From Scytonematopsis contorta HA4267-MV1 (GTDB lineage: Bacteria; Cyanobacteriota; Cyanobacteriia; Cyanobacteriales; Nostocaceae): a stretch of DNA of 64,000 nucleotides. This document shows positions 43,141 to 52,400 of the stretch, piece after piece. The notes beneath the pieces were generated by a model that searched no databases, was not told the origin of the DNA, and saw only the letters and a program-made list of their open reading frames with translations. Both the position numbers and the translations under genes were made by a program. Every line of letters starts with the position of its first letter. Within the stretch, counting starts at the first letter, position 1. Location of the stretch: contig JAHHIC010000066.1 in NCBI GenBank assembly GCA_019359035.1, positions 186,001 through 250,000 on the forward strand, given 5' to 3'.

Positions 43141-43173
43141 TAAATTTTCTTTTAAGTAATATCGATAGCTGCT

Positions 43174-43884
43174 TTATAAATACAAAGCCTTGCGTGTTGA
43201 GCTAACAGATGAAGAGAGAATTTCTGATGCTAATTCTATTTCTTCTAAAGTTGTGAATTTTCCGATACCAATACGTAATGCTCCTTCGATTAATTCTGGT
43301 GTTAAATTCATTGCAGTAAGAACATGAGAAGGGGTTTCGACACCTGACGAGCAAGCAGAACTCGTAGAAATAGCTAGAGAGTGACGAACTCTAGCAATAA
43401 TCGCGCTGTTGGGAACATCAGGGATAGAGATATGTAGATTTCCTACTAGGCGGCAATTAACATCACCATTGACTACTAAACCAGGAATTTTCTCGAAAAG
43501 TAAGCTTTGTAATTTATCTCGAAGCTTGGTGATCGCTTTTTCATCTTCTTCCATTTCCAGTAACCGCAAGCGACAAGCTTCTCCTAAACCAACGATACCA
43601 GGGACGTTAAGAGTTCCAGACCTTAACCCTTTTTGATGACCGCCACCAAATAAAATAGGCTTTAGGTGATGTCCTTTTCTTACAATTAACGCACCTGAGC
43701 CTTTTGCTGCATATAATTTATGGGCAGAAATCGCTAGGTAAGTAATTCCCCATTCTTCAAAATTAACAGGGATTTTCCCCACGGCTTGGGAAGCGTCACA
43801 CAAAAAAGGGGTGTTATACTTTTTCGCAATTTGTCCAGCTTCTGCGATTGGGTAAATATTTCCAATTTCGTTATTAGCTGCCAT
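43174..43884 (-). pseudogene. 5'-truncated cysteine desulfurase (IscS/NifS/DndA-like)
   Basis: Homology begins at LLCVMAANNEIGNIYPIAE. PLP-Lys ISAHK and active-site SSACSSG are retained; the N-terminal third is missing and an in-frame TGA lies just upstream. Confidence 0.8.
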
Positions 43885-43983
43885 TACGCAAAGCAGTGAT
43901 AATCCAGATGCACATCACATACTTTTTCTAAGTGTTCTAAGTCTAACTACCTTTTGAATCAACTTGGAGGCTGATAATTTGAG

Positions 43984-46275
43984 CTAAACTTTAGTAAAAT
44001 TTTGACGAGAATAGTATTTTAGTAAGGCTGATGAGGCTAGTTTTTCCAATTGTTGTTTGTCTTGGTCACTGAGGCTTTTCCACAAAGATTTTTCAAATTG
44101 TAGGACGGTTATTTCTTTAAGACGGTTGACGAATTTGCGACGCTCAAATTTTTCAAATGGTTTTGCGAGCATAATGCTTTCAATTTGATTTTCTGAAAGC
44201 TCGGTTACGCGAGACATTTGTTTTCGTTCACCTTCTGGTACTAAACCTTGTTCAAGTCTTTGTCGGTAAAAATCTCCAAAATAGGTGGTGAGTTCTTTTA
44301 TCTGGATTCGACCTGCGGAGTCAGCAAGTTTTAATAAGCCTAAGAGTAAAACGGGTTTGTAGGATGTGTTCATGTCCATTTGTTCTACAAACTCAAAAAA
44401 ACGTTTTTTAATGTTTTCGTTGGTGATGGGAGCGATATTAAAGGTTGTTCTGATTTCTTCTAAACGCTCCTTTTTAAAATAGTGATAAACTCGTGTACCC
44501 AGTTGGATACTGTGGTCTGGGGTGATACGCTGGGATTCTATCCATCGTCTGACAACACTTTCACCAATACCTAATGCTGCTTCTAATTCGCTTGCTTGGT
44601 ACATTTCTTTTACTTCATCTTGCCATCGAAAAATATCAATTGGTTCATAGCGATTGACCCAGAGGTTTAGGGTTAGCATGACTACTGGTTTTTCCCCTTT
44701 GGCAATTTGTTGTTGCTCTTGTTCTATCATTTCTGGAGGTGCTGCAATTAATGCACCAGGACGATAATTGTTTTTACCAAATAACTGGTGAGCGCTCATT
44801 GCTTGAGCATAACGAGTTGTATTATCTATAAAGTCAAAAACTAATAAATATTCTTTACCTGAAGCTGGACGAGTTCCACGTCCTAATTGTTGAACGTATA
44901 CAACTTTGCTGAGGGTTGGACGTGCCATTAATAAAACTTCTGTTTCTGGGGAATCCCAACCTTCGTTTAAAATGTCGCAAGCACACAGTACTTGAATATT
45001 TCTTGTTTGATAAGCTTCAAGAATTTCTTGTCTTTGGTTATGTCCCATTCTCCCAGAAACATGAGCAGCTTGAACTCCATGTCGCAGAAATTCGCTAGCC
45101 ATACGTTCTGAGTGTTCGACATCGATACAAAAACAAACTGCTTGTTTTCCAAGAGCATGGTTTACATAGGTCTGGGCAATTAATTCATCTCGACTAGGAA
45201 CGAAGAGATATTTACCTAAATCATTACTACGGTAATCTACTCCGTTGAAACGGATATTAGTTAAATCAATGTTGGTCTGAACTCTTACACAGCGAATTGG
45301 TACTAATAAACCACGAGCTATTGCATCTTCTAAATCTAGCCTATGAGCATAATTTTCAAATATCTCAGTTAAAGATTGCCCATCATGTCTTTCGGGTGTA
45401 GCAGTTAGTCCTAAAATAAATTTAGCTTGAAAATAACCAATGACTTTCCGATAAGTTTCTGCTGCTGCGTGATGAGCTTCATCAATAATTATATAACCAA
45501 ACTCCCGCTTATCAAAGTTGCTCAGAGATGTTGCCATTGCTTGAATTGTTGATAAGACAATCTGTGTATTTGGTTTCAGGTGACGCGGACGATATATTGC
45601 AGAATTGTCATTGCTCCAAATTTTTGTAAATCTGTCTTGCGTTTGTGACAGAAGAGGTGTTCTGTGAGCTAAGTATAATGTCCTCAGTCCCATATTTTTG
45701 GCATCAGATAAGGCAATATGAGTTTTACCTGTACCTGTTGCATGGGTGAGTAAAGCAATTGTTTTGCCTTGGTTTCTGAGATTTTCTAACTGTTGCAGTG
45801 CGTCTGTTTGATGGGAGCGTAGAGAAATTTCGCTTGCTTGTTGACGAGGTAAAAAACCATCGAGTGTTCCTTCTATAATTTCACGTTCTAGGAAAAGCAA
45901 TAGTTGTTCTTTTATGCGCTCTTTGTCTACAGCTAGCTGAACATCTGTCCATCTGTAAACTTTCCATCCCTGATAAACAAGGCTATTTTGACGTAACAGT
46001 TCATCGCGGTAAGTTTGTGGGTCTACCATCGCACCCCCAGGAGCGTGCCATGCTTCTCCATCAATTTCAAATGCGTATTTATCTAGTCGCGAAATAAAAG
46101 CGAAGTCTATAAATCTGCCTGTACTGTAAATATCTGAAACTGGATATTGAGGAATTAGTAATTGGGTGCGCTCGAATCCTAATGCTTCCTGAAAAATATC
46201 AACAAATAAGTCTTCGCTAGAACTACTTTCTGCGGCTCTTTGTGTGTTAATCAGTTCATTAGGTTGAGGTTCCAT
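43984..46275 (-). CDS. SF2 DEAD/DEAH helicase with N-terminal Vsr/DUF559-like nuclease fold
   Basis: THATGTGKTHIAL, IIIDEAHHAAAETYR, LTATPER and QQLGRGTRP; N-terminal FIDFAFISRLDKYAFEIDGEAWH..YRDELLRQNSLVYQGWKVYRWT. Confidence 0.9.
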   Translation of the reverse strand: MEPQPNELINTQRAAESSSSEDLFVDIFQEALGFERTQLLIPQYPVSDIYSTGRFIDFAFISRLDKYAFEIDGEAWHAPGGAMVDPQTYRDELLRQNSLVYQGWKVYRWTDVQLAVDKERIKEQLLLFLEREIIEGTLDGFLPRQQASEISLRSHQTDALQQLENLRNQGKTIALLTHATGTGKTHIALSDAKNMGLRTLYLAHRTPLLSQTQDRFTKIWSNDNSAIYRPRHLKPNTQIVLSTIQAMATSLSNFDKREFGYIIIDEAHHAAAETYRKVIGYFQAKFILGLTATPERHDGQSLTEIFENYAHRLDLEDAIARGLLVPIRCVRVQTNIDLTNIRFNGVDYRSNDLGKYLFVPSRDELIAQTYVNHALGKQAVCFCIDVEHSERMASEFLRHGVQAAHVSGRMGHNQRQEILEAYQTRNIQVLCACDILNEGWDSPETEVLLMARPTLSKVVYVQQLGRGTRPASGKEYLLVFDFIDNTTRYAQAMSAHQLFGKNNYRPGALIAAPPEMIEQEQQQIAKGEKPVVMLTLNLWVNRYEPIDIFRWQDEVKEMYQASELEAALGIGESVVRRWIESQRITPDHSIQLGTRVYHYFKKERLEEIRTTFNIAPITNENIKKRFFEFVEQMDMNTSYKPVLLLGLLKLADSAGRIQIKELTTYFGDFYRQRLEQGLVPEGERKQMSRVTELSENQIESIMLAKPFEKFERRKFVNRLKEITVLQFEKSLWKSLSDQDKQQLEKLASSALLKYYSRQNFTKV

Positions 46276-46320
46276 AGTAAAATGAGTAGTAAAAAACTAT
46301 TCGGGTTTGTTGGGTTGAGT

Positions 46321-46390
46321 CAAGCAGATTTGACCAGATTTAGCCAGATTCAGCCAAATTCAGCCAGATTCAGCCAGATTCAGCCAGATT
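46321..46390. repeat. 10-bp tandem repeat (CAGCCAGATT), 7 units, abutting a family-2 element
   Basis: Distal units degenerate (CAAGCAGATT, TGACCAGATT, TAGCCAGATT, CAGCCAAATT), proximal three perfect. Confidence 0.95.
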
Positions 46391-46392
46391 CA

Positions 46393-46442
46393 GCCAGGGA
46401 ATAAATTCCCTGTCTTAAAGCTAAAGTCCTCTGAAAGAGGAC
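46393..46442. repeat. Family-2 palindromic element, copy C
   Basis: GCCAGGGAATAAATTCCCTGTCTTAAAGCTAAAGTCCTCTGAAAGAGGACT. Confidence 0.9.
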
Positions 46443-46562
46443 TGAAAGAGTTTATTTATCAGTATTTATGACAATTAGGATACTACCTTTTAGTTAGTTT
46501 TAGTCATCTGCTAACCCCCACAATAAAAAATCCAGTCAAATAAATTTAGTAATTATAGAAAA

Positions 46563-46856
46563 ATGGAAAAGCCAAGAGTATTTGTTGATTTCCATAATGC
46601 TGACGTTCAAGGTCATTTACGCCTCAACTGTACTGGAACCCTTACGGATTTAGCAAATCAAAAAATACGGTTGCGGTTGCATGACGGTAAAAAATTAACA
46701 CTTTACAGCGAAGATTTAGAAGTAGAGGGAATTGTTAAATACTCTACAGAAGAAAATCTGTGGGTTGCTGTCATTGATTGGGATAAAATTGTCGAAAAAC
46801 AAGCTAATTTATTTCCACAGAGTAGAGAGTTGGAAATTCCTACATCTTCTGGCTAA
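46563..46856 (+). CDS. Hypothetical protein (97 aa)
   Basis: Intact ORF with plausible composition. Confidence 0.6.
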   Translation: MEKPRVFVDFHNADVQGHLRLNCTGTLTDLANQKIRLRLHDGKKLTLYSEDLEVEGIVKYSTEENLWVAVIDWDKIVEKQANLFPQSRELEIPTSSG

Positions 46857-46902
46857 TGAATGCGATGGTTAATTTGAAAATTATCAAGTTGAATTATCTC
46901 CG

Positions 46903-47481
46903 TTATCCCCAAATTTTTTGCATATTAAGTACAAAACCAGGCAAAACATTTTCTCCAGAAATAGTTTGAGGTAACTTTAAAACTTCCACTTCCTGTCCAA
47001 GACGATAAATTTCCACTTCCTGTTTTTTCCTGTTAATCAACCAACCCAAACGACAACCATTTTCCATATACTCTTGCATTTTATTCTGAGTTTTTGTCAA
47101 ACTGTCATTCGGTGACATAATCTCAATCACAAAATCCGGACATAAAGGAATAAATTTTTCTTTTTGTTCTTTACTCAAAGCATCCCAACGAGATTTTTCT
47201 ACCCACGAAACATCTGGAGAGCGGTCAGCACCATTTGGTAAAGTAAATCCAGTTGATGAATCAAAAACTTCACCTAGTTGATTTTGTTCGTTCCATAACC
47301 ATGTTTGACCGTTAATACTAGAATTGCTTTTTCCCGTTTCCCCTCCCGTCGGTGGCATTATAATCAACTCTCCCTGAGCATTACGTTCTAATTTTAAATC
47401 CGGGTTGTCTTCACATAATTGGTAAAACTGCTCTCTGGTCAGTTTAATTAGAGAATTAAGGTTTAATGTAAGCGCTGTCAT
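46903..47481 (-). CDS. Uma2-family (PD-(D/E)XK) protein
   Basis: LIKLTREQFYQLCEDNPDLKLERNAQGELIIMPPTGG..PDVSWV..CPDFVIEIMSPNDS. Confidence 0.93.
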   Translation of the reverse strand: MTALTLNLNSLIKLTREQFYQLCEDNPDLKLERNAQGELIIMPPTGGETGKSNSSINGQTWLWNEQNQLGEVFDSSTGFTLPNGADRSPDVSWVEKSRWDALSKEQKEKFIPLCPDFVIEIMSPNDSLTKTQNKMQEYMENGCRLGWLINRKKQEVEIYRLGQEVEVLKLPQTISGENVLPGFVLNMQKIWG

Positions 47482-47705
47482 AGGAATATTTCCGATTTTT
47501 TCTTCACTGATTGGGTTATGAACCTATATCCATTTTGTTCCACACCTCAACAAAAGTGAATGACTATCCTTAGTCTCCATAATAAACGCAGCCTTTAAAA
47601 TTATTCACAAAATTTATTAACCACTTGATTTACAGAACCAAGTACTTACATTTATCGAGTGAGTGAACTTAGGTTATCTCAACTCACATTAGTTTTTTAA
47701 CCAGT

Positions 47706-48335
47706 TCAGGAAATCACTAATAGACTAAGGCGTTTTAAAATACTTAAAACATCATACAATTCGTTATCAGGGTTTCGGAGTTCAAAAACTTTAGAAGTAG
47801 CGTATTGTATAGTTTCTCCCTTAACCAGTTTAAGAAATACAAAACTTCCTCCTGTGGTAATCATCCCAAAACTAGGCTTTTCTGGGTAAGGGTTTGCTAG
47901 CATATAAGCTATGATTTGAGCTAGTCCAGCTTCTATAGAAAAAGTCGCTTGTTTGGATTCAATCACCATAACCCAGAATTGTTCTTTTAAGACCAAAGCA
48001 TCCAAACTACCCTTGATGAGAATATCTTCATCAACTGCGGAAATTTCTATAGATTTTTCCGACTTCACATAAAACGCAGATAAATAAAAATCACCAATAA
48101 ATAAAAGTGGGTCTAATACTGACATTTTGACCACATTTTCAAGCATAGGTGGGTATCTTAGTAAATTAAAATATCCAGCTTGAACTTTGTCTAATTGTTG
48201 TTTTTCTAAATCAGTAATATCTGGTAAATTATCTTGCCATTCTCTAAAAAATTGCTTATCCCGAATTAGCCGTAGTCCAAATAAAGTTTCTAATTCTACT
48301 AACGTAATATCCTTCGCTTGGATTGTTTGCACCAT
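47706..48335 (-). CDS. Restriction-endonuclease-like protein (HsdR-N-like)
   Basis: FIGDFYLSAFYVKSEKSIEISAVDEDILIKGSLDALVLKEQFWVMVIESKQATFSIEAGLAQIIAYM: D..ExK-type core. Confidence 0.7.
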   Translation of the reverse strand: MVQTIQAKDITLVELETLFGLRLIRDKQFFREWQDNLPDITDLEKQQLDKVQAGYFNLLRYPPMLENVVKMSVLDPLLFIGDFYLSAFYVKSEKSIEISAVDEDILIKGSLDALVLKEQFWVMVIESKQATFSIEAGLAQIIAYMLANPYPEKPSFGMITTGGSFVFLKLVKGETIQYATSKVFELRNPDNELYDVLSILKRLSLLVIS

Positions 48336-48438
48336 AATTACTATTAAGCAGCGAATACATGGGTATTATATAATTATTTCTCAACATCTACAGTTCATGC
48401 CAATTTGAAAAAATATTTATTAAATTCATTTACTCCTC

Positions 48439-48488
48439 CAGTCCTCTTTAGAGGACTTTAGCTTTAAGACAGGGAATTTATTCCCTGG
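48439..48488. repeat. Family-2 palindromic element, copy D (inverted)
   Basis: AGTCCTCTTTAGAGGACTTTAGCTTTAAGACAGGGAATTTATTCCCTGG followed by two TGGCAAACCT units. Confidence 0.9.
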
Positions 48489-48652
48489 CAAACCTTGGCA
48501 AACCTCTCGTGCTTGTATTGTTCTTACCATAAATCATAGGTAAATTAAAAACACACTATTACGCCTAAATAACTAATTTATTTATGTAGTTAAACTTGAT
48601 ATCTCAAAAATTGTAAGCATAATCTATTATACCTCTTTAAAAAGGTAACAGC

Positions 48653-48910
48653 TTACGATACAATCTTTGCCAGAGAGCGCACAGAAAGAACGGCATCGTT
48701 AGGTAATTTTTCTACAGATGAAATGGGAACGGTAAAAACTGCGATAGAATCACCTGCCGCATTAAACACTTCCAACACATAACCATCTTCCCCACCACTA
48801 GGATGTGTCACATAATCAATTAACATAGCAACATCTCCAAATTTGAGATTATACTCTGGAATATCATGACAAAGAGCAACATATTGATAAAGTTCTAATT
48901 GTAATTTCAT
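48653..48910 (-). CDS. DUF4926-like protein
   Basis: MKLQLELYQYVALCHDIPEYNLKFGDVAMLIDYVTHPSGGEDGYVLEVF. Confidence 0.75.
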   Translation of the reverse strand: MKLQLELYQYVALCHDIPEYNLKFGDVAMLIDYVTHPSGGEDGYVLEVFNAAGDSIAVFTVPISSVEKLPNDAVLSVRSLAKIVS

Positions 48911-49242
48911 GATGATTTTTCCTTCTTAGGTTTGAGAGTAATAAAACGAATACTCCCGTCATTCTTTGATTGTAGCCAAACAGTTATAACAAATAAATTA
49001 AAACCATTTACACCTTGGAGATAACCTTCTGCAATGTAAAATGTTCCGTACTCATTGGTATTATCTTCTATAGCTTCGGCTGTGGCCGCAAGTTGTCGGA
49101 TAGCGGTGAGTAATTCTTCTGGGTTATCTTGTGTAAACCCCGCTTGACCTAGAAATTTGGATTTATCATCTTTAATGCGTGGAATTAGAAGATAAAGCGT
49201 GATTTTTTCTTCTGGAATTACAGCATCCTCTAGTATTTTCAT
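48907..49242 (-). CDS. DUF6883-like protein
   Basis: EEKITLYLLIPRIKDDKSKFLGQAGFTQDNPEELLTAIRQLA; 4-bp overlap with the DUF4926-like gene. Confidence 0.6.
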   Translation of the reverse strand: MKILEDAVIPEEKITLYLLIPRIKDDKSKFLGQAGFTQDNPEELLTAIRQLAATAEAIEDNTNEYGTFYIAEGYLQGVNGFNLFVITVWLQSKNDGSIRFITLKPKKEKSS

Positions 49243-49350
49243 TTTGTTTGATACACCCTAGTTAGAAATCCCCTCCGAAGTCAGCCACGCCGTACACACA
49301 ACCCGAAAAATAGCAGGATTTATTAAAGTGCTGTTGTAGTAGTCAGATAT

Positions 49351-49429
49351 CTTGTGGGGTGGCACGTCCCGTGCCACCCCGAATATACAACTCAAAAGCC
49401 CCGAATATACAACTCAAACGCGGGATAGC
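49351..49429. repeat. Perfect hairpin GGGGTGGCACGTCCCGTGCCACCCC with two tandem CCCCGAATATACAACTCAAA units
   Basis: The first tandem unit begins in the CCCC end of the hairpin. Confidence 0.85.
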
Positions 49430-49453
49430 TTAGCTCCCTAATTTGGTACGTCT

Positions 49454-52400
49454 TTAAATATCTAAATCATTCAGATTCAGCTTAGACCCATAAGTCTCAA
49501 TAAACTCACGACGAGGAGCCACCCTATCACCCATTAAAATCGTGAAAATCCGGTCAGCTTCCGCAGCATCCTCAATTTCCACCTGTTTAAGTGTCCGAGT
49601 TTCCGGGTTCATCGTCGTTACCCAAAGTTGTTCCGGCATCATTTCACCCAAACCTTTGAATCGTTGAATATTGTAATTAGCGTTCGCAGGTAAGGTAGCC
49701 AAATGCTGACTTAACTCCCTTTCGCTATAACAATACTGGTAATTTTTACCCCGTTCCACCTTAAAAAGTGGCGGACAAGCAATATATATATATCCTTGTT
49801 CAATCAGTCCTCGTTGATATCGATAGAAGAAAGTTAACAACAGCGTACGGATATGCGCCCCATCAACGTCAGCGTCAGTCATAATAATGATACGATGATA
49901 CCGAAGTTGAGAAACATCAAATTCTTCACCCTTAACACCCAAACCCAGTGCTGTGATTAGCGATTGGACTTCATTGTTTTTATAGATTTTAGAATCGTCC
50001 GTCTTTTCAATGTTAAGAATTTTACCTCTCAAAGGTAGAATTGCTTGAAAACGTCGGTCACGTCCTTGCTTAGCGCTGTTATGGATAAATACACCACTTG
50101 CCAAAGCAAAATTATGGCTGTTAGGCACCTCGATGTCATAAACATCCCTCACTCCATCTAGCCGCTCAATAGAGACCGCTCGGTGGTTATAGTTAGTAAC
50201 AGCTTTCTTTGCTTTAAGCTCTTGGTCATTAAAATAGCGTTTGCAAAAGGTATCCCAACGCAACAAGGAGTTATCTTTCAAGCGCCGACGGTAGGATTCA
50301 TATACCTCAGGGTCTAGCCAGCCTGTTTGAATTTGTACCTCTTTCAAAGCAGCAATTGTTTTCCAGTAGTAGGTACGTTCCAGTTTTTCGCGGCGTTTGT
50401 CACGAAACTCCCAAGTCCATTGCTCTTTTGTCTTTTCACTTCGCCATGCTAACAAATCCTTGTCTTCCCATTGCTTTTTCGCAAGAATTGAATTCCGCTC
50501 GCGTGCTTCTGGGTTATTAGCAAAATAATTACGAACTCGTTCCGACTGCGCTAATCGATTTTCCTCATCACTCCAATATTCTTGCTGAATACGATTTAGC
50601 TGTTCGTTGTTTTCTTGGCGGTAAGCTTCATTATTTTCATAAAACTCACGCCATTTTTGCGTCATGTAAGCCTTGTAAGTTTCATCCTCCCATTGTGCCT
50701 GAGCCTGCTTAGAAAGAATTTGCCTTGTGTCTTCTCTCCGCATCCTTTCGCTCATAAAAGCGCGAAATTCTTCAGTCATATGACCTTGACGGATTTTTTC
50801 AACTACATCTGGTCTACGCAAGGTTTTTTCAACGTTTTTGCGGTGTAATTCCAGATGTGCTTCCGCAGGCAAGCGCTGGATATTGGTGGGATTATTATTA
50901 CGTTTATCGAAGTCCACATGATGCCTGTGATTACCATCCTCAGCTTGGTAAACACCATGCTCCAAATTGTAGAAATCCGCTAACAAGTGAGTATAAATCC
51001 ACTTATCGTTCTTGGGATTCCACGCCATCTCGTAGCCATCAAGTCCAGTACCTCGTTCATTTTTTGCAGATACTTTGCGGTGTATCGGCATCAACGAGTC
51101 TTCTGGAGTTAGCAACGCAGCAGCCTTAAAAGTGCCGTCCCTCAACATAAAGGGGTGGTCTGGGGTACAAATTATTGTTTCCCCATTATCCAACGTCACT
51201 TTGATAACTTCTGCATTAGATTTAGTTTTACGTGCATGAAGGATAGGTTCTATACCAATATTTCCGCTTTCCCTGATGGTATAACAGAAGTTTTGTTTTC
51301 CCTGCTCCTGCTCTTCGATAATCTCTTTGAGTGTTAATGTACGTCCATCAGCAAGTAGAATCTGCGTGTATAAATCACAACAGCCTCCAGCACTATCCCC
51401 TTCCACCAAATATATCTCCGATTCGCTAGGGTCTCTGGTAGAGCAATCAGCCAATTTACCAGGTAAAGGAGAGGATTCCAAAACGGATTTGCGTCGTACC
51501 AACTCCCGTGCGTGACGAGCAGCTTCAGCCGCTTTAAAAGCTTGAATAGCCTTATCTAAAATAGAGTCAGCAACACCAGGATGAAACTCCAGGTACTCAG
51601 TAAGAACTTCTCCCACCAGGGATTCTACGATACCTCTTACTTCCGTATTCCCCAACTTAGTTTTAGTTTGTCCTTCAAACTCAGGGTCAGGAACTTTTAC
51701 AGAAATAACAGCAGTTAAACCCTCGCGGACATGTTCCCCACTCAAATTAGATTCGTTCTCTTTTATTTTGTTTCGTTTACGGGCGAGAGTATTCATCGTC
51801 CGAGTCAAAACAGCCTTTAAACCTTCGAGGTGCGTACCACCATCAACAGTACGGATATTATTAGCAAAGCCCAAAACGTTATCAGAATAAGCATCGCTAC
51901 ACCATTGCAGCGCTACTTCTACCTGTACGTTACTGCGTTCCCCTTGCACGAAAATAATTTCTTCGTGTTGAGGTTGCTTATCTACGTTCATGTAGGCTAC
52001 ATATTCGCGGATACCACCTTTGTACTCATAAGTTTCAACCTTAGGCGTCTCACTTTTAATTACTTCTAGACGGTTATCAGTAAAAGTAATTTTAACGCCG
52101 CCATTTAGATAAGCTAATTCCCGTAAGCGACCAGATAAGGTAATATAATCAAATTCCGTACCAGTACTAAAAATTTGGTCATCCGGTTTAAATTTTACGG
52201 CAGTACCAGTAAGTTCAGGTTCTTTAGAAGATTGAATTTTTAATTCAGCCTGAGGAATACCGCGTTCAAAGCGTTGGGTATGTACTTTTTTGTCACGCCA
52301 AACAGTAACTTCCAACCATTCCGACAAAGCATTAACAACCGAAACACCAACCCCGTGGAGACCACCAGAAACTTTGTAACCGCCGCCACCAAACTTACCA

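Noticed and set aside
50615-51515. Plus-strand ORFs inside gyrB
   Set aside because: Antisense shadows of the GyrB/intein coding frame.
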